From positions 27,192,094-27,256,093 of the forward strand of contig CM034610.1 in NCBI GenBank assembly GCA_020091685.1: a DNA stretch of 64,000 nt, given 5' to 3'. This DNA is from Lutjanus erythropterus. Lineage: Eukaryota > Chordata > Actinopteri > Lutjaniformes > Lutjanidae. The notes under the pieces were generated by a model. The model was not told the origin of the DNA and ran no database searches. It saw only the letters and a list, made by a program, of their open reading frames with translations. The stretch's first letter is position 1. Each line of letters begins with the position of its first letter. This document shows positions 22,406 to 43,289 of the stretch, piece after piece. Made by a program: the position numbers and the translations under genes.

Positions 22406-24056
22406 TTCTCTTTCTGATATGTGGGACCGCAGGTTGGGTTAGCTCCTCGTGTAGGCCAGAGCTGCAGGACGAAAAAGATGTTTTAGGGGCTTTTTTCTCG
22501 CTATAAAGTCAATGATGTGTTCTGTCAAGGTGTCCTTGATGATATCACTTTGGTGATGGTCAGATTTGACATTGGTTTTAACCTTAAGGGTGTTTTAATT
22601 CATGAATAAATCCCTGCAACATTCATTTGCATAAACCAGATCAATCTTCATTCCCACCAAAGATAAACACACCTGCTATTAAACCCTCCTCCTCATGCCT
22701 TCCACTTTCAAAGTCTCTCATCGTGATCTGTCATTTACATTAAATGTGCCTAAATAAATACGTAAATGGCAATAAATTAGGTGTCAGTAAGTTATTAGTA
22801 GATGAAAATCCACTCGATCATTCAACAGCTGCACAAACAGTACAGTATTTCAGACCTGTGGGATTTTCATCAGAGATATGGCACTGTTTTTAACATTTTC
22901 TATGCTGAATCATAAGCACAAAATCAAACATCATTCCAGAGTGGTTGCAACACAACCTATCGACAAAAGTACAAAAAGAATTTCCCTGGTAAACAAATAG
23001 CCTATTTTAGCAAGCAGAGCTAAAAAAAAAAACCTAGTGTCACTTTGTTCACAGCATTCTCTAATGCAGATGCAGTTGGTTTACAAATCAAGTAAAAAGA
23101 AGAGAAGTAATAATTGCTCCTGCCCTCCCGGAAACTCCGTAAAATTGCATGGCACACGTGCAAAACATTACATTTCTAAGTAAAAAAAGAAAGAAAGAAA
23201 AGAAAACTTGTTCCAGAAAAGCAATAAATAAATAAGCCTCCATAGGTGTAAGCCTCTGGGGAGTAAAACATCCATTAACTTGTTCTTTTTATTTTTTTTC
23301 TAGATGAAAATAAAGTAGGTGTTTCTGAACACACATAGTATGACCACTCATCATGGGTCATACAGTACGTCCTCTGGCTGTTTCTTCTTATCAAAAGTCC
23401 CACAATGCAGTGTCCAGCCCTCCTCTTTACAGTGTAAGTCCTGCCGTAGAGCCACAAACAGAAACCCACAAAAATATGGATCCAGCATCGATGGCCCCTG
23501 CTGTTCTCTCAGATATGCATTGCAGCAAAAAAAACAAATGTCCAGTCGTATCCGTGTTAATGGAGGAGACGTGGTGGTGCTCGTTCCAAAGAGCCAGGGT
23601 TTGCAGCCGGGGATGCCTGTTCATCCGTGATGCATGAAGAAAGCCAGTCAGGCGATGGCCCTCACCCTCCTGCAGTAGGCAGTGCACATCACATCGTCAA
23701 ACAGTCAGAAGGTCACTGGTAGGCTGCTGCAGCCTCAGTCCTGTCCACATTCATTGCTGTAGATGTATGCTCCCTTTTCTAATGTCTTTTTTTTTTTTGT
23801 CTTTTTGTCTGAATTGTTTTTTAGATCTTCAGTATTTCATATAGATATATATCTGTACGTTAGCAAAGGATTTACCCAAGTCTGGCATTTTTGTTTATAT
23901 ATCATTGTCAAAAAAGCTTTCATTCTCAGGTTTACAGAAAATCTGTCCTTTGCTTGCTTGAAAATAGAATTTGGCCTCGATAACTGACCCTTCCGAAGTC
24001 CTGCATCTTTTTGCTCTTTGCTCCAATAACAGTTCTAACTAGCTAGCTCATCTACA

Positions 24057-24860
24057 GTGGGATTTCTTTTTTGGAAAGCCAGAGGAACCTCACTTCAAAA
24101 TCCAAGATGGCTGACTATCTAGCTAATCACCATCAATCATTAGCTAACTCGTCAGCTTGCATTTTGCTCCGTGTCAAAATTCTAGCTAACCAGCTAGCTA
24201 ACCAGCTAGCTAACCTAATTGTGTTCCATTTCCACTGGGAAGTACAGATTTCCCAGTTGGAAATTTAAACTGGAACACCCCCTGAAGTGGGATTTCAGAC
24301 TTGGAAAGCTGGAAGGGAACCTCACCAACTCCAAAGTCAAAATCCAAGACGGCTGCTCTGTTCATCAACAGTACTAAAAGCTGTTCTATCTGTGGACATG
24401 TTGCTATGGCGGCTGAATGTGCAAAATACTGTGTCATGCATTGTTGTCAAAACGTTTTTTTTTCTGACTTGATGAACTTGAATGCAGTCAACTCGAGTGT
24501 GAAATCATTCCTAGCGTCGACTTCTACCTAGCTAATCTAATGACGTGCTCCATCTCAACTTGAAGCTGGAATGTCTGAGTTTCCAAATGGAAATTTCACA
24601 TAGCGTGCACCTTGAAGTCGGATTTCTGGAGGTTACAACCTCAAAATCCACACACAGTCACTTCATCCAACTTCCGACTTCCAAGTTAAATGGAAGGTAT
24701 CATATATTAATTGTTAGCTGAGTAGTTATTTCTGAGAGCTAATATTAGCAAAGTGAGTAGTGAGTTGCTAGCTGCTCTACATCAATTGTTAGCTAAATAG
24801 TTACTTAGCATTTTGTTGACATTAGCTAATGTAATATGTGACTATTTATAGTATTATGTC
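24057..24860. repeat. Locally duplicated repeat with AGCTAGCTAAC motifs
   Basis: GTGGGATTTC...GGAAAGCC...AAAATCCAAGATGG (24057-24110) recurs at 24287-24352 as GTGGGATTTCAGACTTGGAAAGC...AAAATCCAAGACGG, and more loosely at 24613-24650. Between the first two copies, GCTAGCTAACCA is tandemly repeated (about 24182-24215). It has no coding capacity and is likely a decayed dispersed repeat. Confidence 0.6.
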
Positions 24861-25389
24861 CATTTTAAAGGTCCAGTAGCCACATCTTTGAACCACCTAC
24901 AAAATTTTGGTTTCCTTTTCAGCACGGATGAGCCTCGCACGTAAGTATGTGACAGAAAAGAAGAATGAAGACATTTGACTGAGGTTCCACTGGGTTCCAA
25001 GCTTGCTCAACTGGTACTGGAGCACAGAACAAAAAAAGAGGTGGGACTTAAGAGGGTCACTCACACGTCCTCAAGAGGCAAAACCCTATGCCCCATTTCA
25101 AGGTGACCATTGCAACTGTTATCCCTCAAACACAATGCAAACATTTGAAATCTGAAAATCACTGACCCCCCTCCCCCCAGCACTGAAGATTCTGTTATCA
25201 GTCTGACTCCATACAAAGTTGTTATAAATGTCAAATACTTCCTAATTGGCCTCGTCCCGCCGCAGTTTGGACAATAATAAATAAATAAATAAATGGCATC
25301 ACAAATAATCCTTCAAATTTGTCAAAATGCCAGACTGGAATATTCCCCTCCTCCCCTGACCCCTCTGCCCCCACCCCCCAAGCATCCCC

Positions 25390-26298
25390 TCACCGGTCCA
25401 GGCCGATGAGCAGGCGGCTCCTCTCCTCTTCCTTCTGGCTCTCGTTCTTCAGGTCGGCGAACACCTGAGTGAAGTAGTGCGGGTCGGAGTTGATCTGGAG
25501 CATCTTGGCGCTCATCAGGTTGATGATGGACAGGCAGCGGTCCCAGAAGGTCTCCTTGGAGCTCTCCACCAAGAAGGGCTTGAGGGGGTAGGAGATCTCG
25601 TTGCCCATGTAGGAGTACGACAGGTAGAGGCAGGTGAGCAGCACGGCCTGCAGCTCGTGCTCCGTGGCCACCTCGGAGGAGACCACGTCGCGGCACAGCA
25701 TGTAGACAAAGACCACGTTGGCGGGGGTGATGAAGCCCTGGTCCTGCCAGCCTTGGAGCAGCAGGGAGCGGTCCACGCTGCGCAGCCACAGCACTGGGTC
25801 AGTGGGTGACAGGTGTTTGAGCCGGTAACAACGCCGGCACAGAAACTCCCCGAGGCAGCGCAGCAGCTCACTGGTGGAGGCCTGGACAATCACTCTCTTA
25901 GGGGTCCCGGGGGCCACATTGGAGTTGGCCAGAGGGGCCTTCTTTACAGACGACGCTGTGTTGTTGGAGCTCTTGGTGAGAGCCGGAGTGCTCTGATCCT
26001 GGGTGAAGGTGGAGAGGTTGGCGCAGGACTGCGACTTCTTCAGGTTCTCATTGTTCAGGTGGGTGACGTTGTTCTGGTAGTTGCCGTTGGGCTGAACCTT
26101 CTTGGAGCCTTTCTTCTTGGCCGACACCGCTACAATCCGCTTCCACGGGAGCACGTTGATGAGCGAGTGGCGCTTCAGGTTCTTGTCTTTGGCGTTCTTG
26201 CTGTTCTGGACAGCCGTGTAGTGGCCCACCGTGGCCGGGCCATCCTCGAAGAGAGCTGCCTTTCGGTAGCTAGGTGACAAAGACAGCACGGTTCCCAT
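25390..26298 (-). CDS. cdk5r1: Cyclin-dependent kinase 5 activator 1 (p35)
   Basis: A single uninterrupted frame of 302 residues (human p35: 307) starts [14 protein letters not shown] and ends LLIGLDR. p35 is the neuronal activator that binds Cdk5 and gives it activity at membranes, controlling neuronal migration, axon growth and synaptic function. Visible features: Gly2 for N-myristoylation; a basic N-terminal stretch ([21 protein letters not shown]); Phe98 in the LSTFTQ context, matching the calpain cut that releases p25; a Ser/Thr/Asn-rich linker (about 100-120); a GTPKR motif with Thr132, equivalent to the known Cdk5 autophosphorylation site; and the cyclin-box-like Cdk5-binding domain from about residue 140 to the end, almost identical to mammals. 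The ATG lies in a good context (TCACCATGG). An intronless CDS is normal for this gene. Long open frames on the opposite strand are GC-rich shadows. Teleosts often keep two cdk5r1 copies; which one this is cannot be told here. Confidence 0.98.
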   Translation of the reverse strand: MGTVLSLSPSYRKAALFEDGPATVGHYTAVQNSKNAKDKNLKRHSLINVLPWKRIVAVSAKKKGSKKVQPNGNYQNNVTHLNNENLKKSQSCANLSTFTQDQSTPALTKSSNNTASSVKKAPLANSNVAPGTPKRVIVQASTSELLRCLGEFLCRRCYRLKHLSPTDPVLWLRSVDRSLLLQGWQDQGFITPANVVFVYMLCRDVVSSEVATEHELQAVLLTCLYLSYSYMGNEISYPLKPFLVESSKETFWDRCLSIINLMSAKMLQINSDPHYFTQVFADLKNESQKEEERSRLLIGLDR

Positions 26299-26521
26299 GG
26301 TGACTGCGGGGAGGCGTCCAGGGGCTTCAGCCGCACTGGGTCAGAGGAGCGTCTGCCAGGGGAGATCCTGAGGGTCTCAGAGCCTCAATGCTTGTGGGAG
26401 CTGGGAGTCCCGGGCTACAGGCTGCCGCTGGGCATCTAAAGCCTTGGAGGAAAGTGCCTCTGAGGGGATAACGATCACCTCGACTTAAACAGGCTCTGTC
26501 TGCGTCTCCGGATGGCCACGG
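26299..26521 (-). other. cdk5r1: cdk5r1 5' UTR part of exon 2 (predicted)
   Basis: On the minus strand a strong acceptor, TTTTCTGCTTCCAG, ends at 26522. The exon would run from 26521 to the ATG at 26298. A 5' UTR intron is usual for vertebrate CDK5R1. An alternative acceptor, CCTCCCCGCAG, lies only five bases before the ATG and would give almost no leader in this exon. Confidence 0.5.
26415..26435 (-). CDS. Upstream mini-ORF in the cdk5r1 leader
   Basis: If the acceptor near 26522 is used, the leader carries a six-codon ORF (MPSGSL, stop TAG) that ends about 115 bases before the p35 start. Such short leader ORFs can lower translation of the main frame. There is no direct evidence of use. Confidence 0.25.
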   Translation of the reverse strand: MPSGSL

Positions 26522-27887
26522 CTGGAAGCAGAAAAGATCAATAATCAGAAAAATAATTGGTGAAGGATCAATTATCTTTAAATCATCCATGGATGGTAAC
26601 TAATAGCAAACAAAATGCATTTGATCTCACATGATTATTCAGATAATATCAGTTATCTGTTCTGTAATGTTCTCGTGAATGTGAGCCTGAGTGCTTTATC
26701 CGACAGAACCTCAGGCTTATTAGCAGCATTGATTTGACTCAGTAAGTGGTGGAATGGATCAGCCTCTGCACTAATTAATTCAATCAGCAGAGATGCCTCC
26801 TCGCTGTCATCCTCATAACATTATAAACATTTTAGTTTATATTCTTCCGCAGCAGATTATAGAGCACACAAATACATAATGATAATAAAATGGGTGATTG
26901 TACATCAAGGAACTCTACCCCACATTTGGTTGAAATACATCCTATATGATAAATTCATAAACGTATTTAGTGTGAAACTGTGCCACAGCTTATATTCACC
27001 TGCAGTTCATTATAGAGCAAACAGGAGGAAATAATGATATGGGTGATTGTGCATCAAATATTCAAATTCTATACATATCTGATTGAAATGCGCCCTATAT
27101 GGTAAAAAATCATAAACATTTCATAAGGAGAGATCTATATTTTATGGGCAATGGCCGACGAGTGAACCACGCGCCACCCCTCTCACTAAAATGGAAGACA
27201 GAAACGTAAACACCTTAATAACAGGTGAAGGTCGCCTTTGATGCAGATAGGATTCGGCATATTTACGCACAGATCCAAGGTCAAATACTAATTTAACACA
27301 ATTAAAACTACAACAACAAAGAGATAAATGATTCTTTCTTCGCACGACACATTTTCCTCCTCACTGCAGCACCTATGCACACGAAAAACAGTCGATGGAT
27401 CGACTCTGCTCACTTGCGCAGGGGCTGTAAAAGCTGCTCGATCCTTCATTCCATCACCCTCTTATCAATCTGATTGATCAACTGTGGAGAAATTCCAAAA
27501 CATCAGCTTTTAATGTGATCCTACCGGAGCAAAATTGAAGAATGTAGTGTGCCTCTAGCTGTGATGAAGAGTTGTGTGCATCGGTTGCTCTCCATGGTGC
27601 TGAAACTGAGCGTCTGCGTCGAAATGAAAACGCTGGCCATAATAGGCGGTGGCTTAAAAATGAAGAAAACCCTCATCTTTCCTCTGTCTGTTAATATCAC
27701 ACTTTAAGTCCCTGAATTTGGCTGATTACAACTTCACGTCCACATTTATTTAAATGTATTTCCATATTTTCCTAATTAGATGTAGCTGCGCATCACCTGT
27801 TTCCAAATATAATGGATGCACAAATCTGTACAATTTAAACTGCTGCACTTTCAGCACGAATATGCGCCAAAATCAAAGCAAACTTAC
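26522..27887 (-). other. cdk5r1: cdk5r1 5' UTR intron (predicted)
   Basis: It is bounded on the minus strand by the donor CTG|GTAAGTTTGC (first intron base 27887) and the acceptor TTCTGCTTCCAG. It contains no coding frame of note. A stretch at about 26690-26830 with CTAATTAATTC and TTGATTTGACTC looks less random than the rest and could be regulatory. Confidence 0.45.
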
Positions 27888-28311
27888 CAGATTTCCTGCT
27901 CAACGAGAAGATAACTGCGCTTTAACGATGATGCTCCGCGTCCCGAGCCCGTTTTTTCCTCACAAGACGCGATTAAAACATGAAACCATCTCGGAGGAGA
28001 TAAATGCAACAAAGAAAAATAATCCGAGCCGATGCAAAAAAAAAAAGCAAGCGGTGGATGGACACGCCTGGAGTCGGCGGTGCGCAGACGATGGTCGGCA
28101 GTTGTGGAATGGATGCTGAGATGAAGATGTGCTCCTGGTCCTCCTGGCCGTGAGATGCGGATGCTGCGAGGGGCTGATGTTGTGTTGTGTGTGTCACTGA
28201 CTCTGTGTGTGTGAGGAGAAGGAGGGCTGACGCAAAGGCGGTGGTGGGGCGCCGCTCTGCGCTCTGCGCGCGCTGCTGCTGCTGCTGCTGGCTCTCTCTG
28301 CTGGGAAACAA
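27888..28311 (-). other. cdk5r1: cdk5r1 exon 1 (5' UTR) and GC-rich promoter region
   Basis: This stretch is GC- and CpG-rich compared with the AT-rich flanks, lies about 1.6 kb upstream of the p35 start and ends at a consensus donor (CTG|GTAAGT) on the minus strand. It has a short CAG/CTG run (28272-28290) followed by CA repeats outside it. It contains several upstream ATGs, so either the leader is uORF-rich or transcription begins inside it. The transcription start is not defined by sequence. Confidence 0.4.
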
Positions 28312-28320
28312 CTCCGCCTA

Positions 28321-28372
28321 TAGACACACACACACGCACACATGCACACACACACACATGCACACACATGCA
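28321..28372. repeat. (CA)n-rich microsatellite
   Basis: ACACACACACGCACACATGC-type imperfect repeat next to the presumed cdk5r1 promoter. Confidence 0.9.
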
Positions 28373-29452
28373 AACTGAACCCAGTGAACTCCGAGGATGT
28401 TTTTCTTCATTAGCACCAATACCAACCGAACCTGACAGCATGTATGAAGGACGTAGCAGGTTCTATAGGTAATTCTATAGGCAAGCCTTTGTAAGTGTGG
28501 GACATTTGTACGACATTATCCCACTTTAATCTCCGCGTATAGGCTTTTACAGTGATCTTCATCAGTCTACAGGGAACTTGCCTGCGTCTGGACATTATGA
28601 TCAGACCAATATATCTTTTTTTTTTTCCATTTGGAAAGATATCGCTGTTTTATTCAGTGTTGGATGAGGGCCAGTCATCAATTATCAATACGATGGAGAT
28701 TACCGTTAGACCACAGACACAAAGCTGTTAAGGCACGACAATAAATTTAAATTTTTAGACAATTTTTATTTATTTTTTATATTATATGTATCATATTCGC
28801 CCATGTTTTCACTGAAGAGTTATTGTGTTCAAGTAGGCGACTGTTTCAGATGCACAAAACACAGGGAAAGTATTTTGTCTCGCATGTCGACAACAACAAC
28901 AACAACAACAACAATAATAATAAGAAGAAGAATCAGAAGAATGGCATGAAAACTTATAAAAATGGAGAGGACCATTTTTAATGTCTCTGATCTACTTTAA
29001 AATTGAGGACCAATGTGATATTCTGTGCATTTTTTATAAGTCAAACACCCGAGTCCTACCAATTGTAGGTCTGTTGTATACTAAATAACTAGACTCAAAA
29101 TTGTAGTCAGTCATTTCATTTTTATTTCCATTGCTCCAATTTATACCTGGAGAAGACCCGTGATAAACCTCGTAGGTTTTTGACCTGCATTGCATACTCA
29201 GTTATTATTTATATTGTTTTGATTATGATTTCTTTTACAAAAAAGCAAAATTCATTATAATGATGATAATAATATCATCATCATCGACAACAACAATAAT
29301 AACAATAATAATGCTAATAATAAAGTGAACATTTTTAATGTTGCAGACCTACTTTAAATCTGAAAACTAATTGAATAACAGGATCAAATCAAAATATGCG
29401 GGGAAATGAGCTTCTGGTAAAATGTTTACGACTCCTTTTTTTTTTTAGAAAT
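28373..29452. other. Head-to-head intergenic region between cdk5r1 and psmd11
   Basis: About 1.1 kb of mostly AT-rich DNA separates the two divergently transcribed genes. It holds (ACA)n at 28889-28925 and AAT/ATC trinucleotide tracts near 29255-29320. No exon is recognisable. Both promoters must lie within or at the ends of it. Confidence 0.5.
28889..28925. repeat. (CAA)n(TAA)n microsatellite
   Basis: Run of ACA/CAA triplets changing to ATAATAATAA. Confidence 0.9.
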
Positions 29453-29453
29453 G

Positions 29454-39607
<10,154 letters not shown>

Positions 39608-40300
39608 GTAAATAAAAGTATTTCAGTCAGAGAAGAAGAATGGCTTTCATGTGGAAGCTGGTGTCTGCTCGTAAAAAAAAAATATATATATACCCGTGGC
39701 TCGTCATTATTATCAGATCTCCCTCATAAAAACAAAGACAAATTTCTGCCATTTATACACACAGAGTAGATAAAGTATTTTCTATTATATTCTAATTTTG
39801 ACTAACTCATATTTTGACCTTTTATCTCATAATGGACTTTTTAATTGCATAACTTTGACTTTTACTTCATAATCATGACTTTGTATCTTAGAATTTTAAT
39901 ATTTTATTGTTTATAATCCAGACTTTTCTATTTCATAATTCTGGCTTTTTATCATAATTTTGACTTTTTGTTGCATAATTATCACATTTTATCTCACAGT
40001 TCTGACTTTTTCAGTCATAATCTCAACCTTTTAACTTAGAATTTAGATTCCAAGTTATAGTTTGACTTTTTAATTGTAGAACGTTGACTTTCTCATAACT
40101 ATAACACTTTGATCATAGTGTTGACTTTTATCCCATAGGACTTTTTAACTTATAAATTCATCTCTAACTCATGATTATAACTTTTTGATCTTATAAATAT
40201 GGCTCACTATGGGGATATTTTTTCTTTTAATGGTGGAAATCTTCTTCTGTACTTGCATACTTTTTCTTTAGTCTAAATGTTTTTTTTCTTTCGTCCTCAG
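39608..40300 (+). other. psmd11: psmd11 3' UTR intron directly after the stop codon
   Basis: The stop TAG is followed at once by GTAAATAAAAG, a usable donor, and a pyrimidine-rich acceptor TTCTTTCGTCCTCAG ends at 40300. Because the stop lies at the exon end, the downstream junction would not trigger nonsense-mediated decay. If the intron is retained, AATAAA within it could be read instead. Confidence 0.6.
39790..40205. repeat. Degenerate minisatellite with a period of about 20 bp
   Basis: The unit TTTTGACTTTTTATCTCATAA recurs about 20 times with many substitutions (for example TTTGACTTTTACTTCATAAT, TTCTGGCTTTTTATCATAAT, TTTTGACTTTTTGTTGCATA). It fills most of the psmd11 3' UTR intron. Confidence 0.75.
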
Positions 40301-41350
40301 AGCAGATTGCCACGGCAGTGCGATGGAGGAACTGTGTGTGTTTGACCAGCGTGTGTAACATTTTAAGAAGGGGACAAGGGAGAGCAACGAAAAGTCCCAC
40401 AAACTGCAACAAACAGGATTCCCCCATCAAACTCCCTCCTCCCTCCTCTCCCTCAACGGACAATTTCATCACTTCTCTTGTTTGTTTTGTTTTTGTTTTT
40501 TTCTTTTCCTCTTTAATTTTGATATCTCTTCAGGATTCTGTATAACACTCAGCGGCCAAATCAGGCCATCAGGGAATATTGTACAACCACAATAAAAAGA
40601 TTAAAAGGTTTAAGAATACATATATGTTTATATCTGCTATAAGGTCGGGCTTTCCAAGCCTTGAGCTGACTTCACTGCAACCTCAAAGGTGCAACATTGA
40701 CCTCTGTGGCCTCCGACTCTGCTACCACCCTGCAGTAAGCAGAAACGAGGCTTTCTCCTCCTTCTTGTCCATATCTTTCAGAAGCACACTGTTCAGTTTT
40801 TGGAAGGTTGGGATACTACTTGGGATTCTGAGTTTTGGTCAAAGAGCTCCCTCTAGTTTTTGTTTTGTTTTTTTTTTCCCTCACCATATCAATGCCAACA
40901 GTTAAGTACCCACTGTATTTCAGATATGTATTAAACTCACTTTATTTGTTTTTCTTTATTTTTGGTTTTGTGTTTTTGTTTTAAAAAAAAAAAAAAGAGA
41001 TGAAAATCAGAAGGTTGCCACATGTCTGCCCGCTCTGCTTATGTAAGTTCAAAGAACAGACAGGATGCCATTTCACCACTAGTGCCACTTTTTCGGCGCT
41101 TCTGTTTGCCTCCAGCGTTTGGGTGCAATATGAAATCGAAGGGCAGAGGTGGAGATGTATTCATCGCCTCTGAGCGTCTGTGAGTTATCCTTGAGTGAGC
41201 AATTCTCCATTGTTAGTTCCTAGCACTAGTGTGGTATGCTAGTAACCAAACAATTTGTATGGTTTTGATTTGGTTTTGATTTTTTTTGTTTTGTTTTTGT
41301 TTTTCTCTTATAAAGACATTTTCAAAATAAATATTTTGTATTTTAAGGAT
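40301..41350 (+). other. psmd11: psmd11 non-coding last exon and 3' end
   Basis: Follows the acceptor at 40299-40300. Poly(A) signals AATAAA occur at about 40591-40596 and 41326-41331, each followed by T/GT-rich sequence. The distal one is followed by TTTTGTATTTTAAGGATTTTGTCTTG and is the more likely main site. Reading frames here carry no recognisable protein. Confidence 0.55.
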
Positions 41351-43139
41351 TTTGTCTTGTCTCTTGCAAAAAATTGCAGATGGTAATTTGATGTGGTAAC
41401 TTTCGTTGGCTGCTCAGTTTATAATATGTGTTACAGTATGTGAAGGGTGAGAAAACTGGGGATTTACATGTTGTAAAGTGTCTTTGAAATGCACTTACGA
41501 TTGGGAGCGTGACCCAGAAATGTATACAGAGGTATGTAGGAAGGGGAAGGTATCTACGCAGTCGATAACAATTCTTAAAATGACTCCACAGGAAAACAGA
41601 TGTTGACACTAAAATACAGAATTCACCCAAGAGTCTCTTCTTCCTGCTGCTATATTTGTCACACCTCACTTCAAAGGGCATTAAATCAGTTCAATGGACA
41701 TCTTTGGATTGTCTTATTTTTTAACACAAACAGTGTGATGTTTACTCAACCCATGTCGCCAAACTTGGGTGCAGACTTTGTGGCCAAGTTCATCGCAATG
41801 GATTGTAACTTGGGCATCAACAGGCTTCATTCTACAAACATTTTGCCATTTATAAACATGGTTAAATTTGCTTCACACTACAGTGTTGAAACAAGTGCCA
41901 CAAACATTTCTTCACCACACCTGAGATAAGAAGCACAATCATGTCTCACTTTAAGTGTTAAGACTTCCAAGCCTCAAATATTCTATTATCTATCAAGAGA
42001 TTTTTTTTTTAGATTTGATGTCCCAGTATTTGTTTACAAAGGTACAGCTTTTCACTGTGACCTAAAATAAAGATTTTACTTCACCTCTCAAATTCAAACT
42101 ACATTTTTTTCCTATTATATTTGCATGTTTCATTTTAGAAATGTTAATGTAGGTCTCTGCCACGCACATGCTTTATCATTCTTTAATAAACAAAGTATTC
42201 CCTTGTTTTTGACACAGAGAAATATTAAATATACAAGTGGTTCTTAATTATAGACTGTTTTGAACACAGTAGTTAAACTTTTTCTGTCCTTCCCGTCTTC
42301 AGAAACTGAAAAAAGGTTTTGTGCCCCCTGCAACTCACAGTTCATTCAGAAATGGAAAACACAGACAAGAAAAATTCATTAAAAAATGTAAAATTATTTA
42401 TAATTTAAATATTTATAATCTTTTAAATGTAAGTGAGTATTTTTAACATAAAATGTAAATATTGGCTCCCACTCAGTTTTTTCCTTCTTTTCTTGTCTCT
42501 CTTACTTTTGGGTTAGATTTTTTTACTTTAAATAAAGTATTACTTTGCAGGTTAAAACATAACATACAATTACAGAAAAGAGAGGACATTAATAAAAAAA
42601 TGTCCAAACAAGCATAGTGACCTAACTTCAGTCTCCTTCAGAACCAGGTTTGAAAGATGAGCAAAATTTAAAATACCTTAAGTATGTGAAATTTACTAAT
42701 TAAATATTATTAAATTACAGTAAATCGTTATATTTAGTAGTAATTTTCACAGTATAAAGTAATAATCTCGGCTTCCAACTTAAAAACACGATTTTTGATA
42801 AGCAAAATAATTGTTTAGATCATGCAAACAATCATAAAATAAACGTTTTGTTGTGTAAAAAAATAAGAAAAAAAAACAATAGATGGCAAGTGATACAACA
42901 TTAGTAACAGGCTCCTTACAAAACGGAACACACAATATAAACAGTAAAATAGCTTAATAATGGACATAAACAATAAATACAAATCAATAAAATAGTCACG
43001 GGGTCTCTTACAATAATTCCAAGGTATCGGTAATGTTCAGTAGTTTTTCGTTCAAAAGTAAAAGTGCAAAGATAGTACAAAAAGTACATTAAAAGGAAGA
43101 AATGTACAAAAAGTACAGAAGTGAAGTCTCATCTCCTCA
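41351..43139. other. AT-rich spacer between psmd11 and nsf
   Basis: Tail-to-head spacer of about 1.8 kb with poly-A/T runs and short AT-rich tandem motifs (GTACAAAAAGTAC twice near 43076-43125). No gene, RNA or transposon structure was recognised. Confidence 0.55.
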
Positions 43140-43289
43140 CTTCAGTCTGCGAGCGCGGTGCGTGATGACATCACATCACGTCGGGAGAGCCCGCCTCTTA
43201 GCACGTCACTTTCTCTCGTTTCTGCAGTTGTTCTGTCTGCGGACCGTTTATGCTGAATTTGCACTTGAACTGGCGTAAAAAGCACAAAG
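43140..43289 (+). promoter_or_regulatory. nsf: nsf promoter and 5' UTR region
   Basis: A GC-richer island in AT-rich flanks carries GATGACATCACATCACGTCG (about 43164-43183), which includes TGACATCA- and CACGTC-type CRE/ATF-like elements, and a second CACGTCA at about 43203-43209. No TATA box is apparent. The transcription start is probably near 43200-43230. Confidence 0.45.

Larger units (their letters stand above)
21131..25389 (-). other. cdk5r1: Presumed cdk5r1 3' UTR (extent uncertain)
   Basis: Downstream of the p35 stop on the minus strand there is no further gene before several poly(A) signals (minus-strand AATAAA at about 23288-23293, 21244-21249 and 21135-21140). Mammalian CDK5R1 has a long 3' UTR of roughly 2-3 kb, so part or all of this stretch is probably transcribed. 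The most distal signal is followed on the minus strand by T- and GT-rich sequence, as expected for a cleavage site. A duplicated repeat at 24057-24860 inside the stretch argues for caution; the true end could be nearer the CDS. Confidence 0.35.

Noticed and set aside
23319..23687. Overlapping open frames on both strands near 23.3-23.7 kb that could suggest an exon.
   Set aside because: They have no recognisable protein, no paired splice sites and fall in the presumed cdk5r1 3' UTR.
25322..26277. Long open frames overlapping cdk5r1 in other frames and on the plus strand (for example 25813-26277 and 25477-25809).
   Set aside because: The GC-rich, codon-biased p35 CDS creates few stops in other frames. 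The products are low-complexity and resemble no protein.
27973..28311. Minus-strand frame with a glutamine run (MFPSRESQQQQQQRA).
   Set aside because: The glutamines come from a short CAG microsatellite in the presumed cdk5r1 first exon and promoter. No conserved sequence follows.
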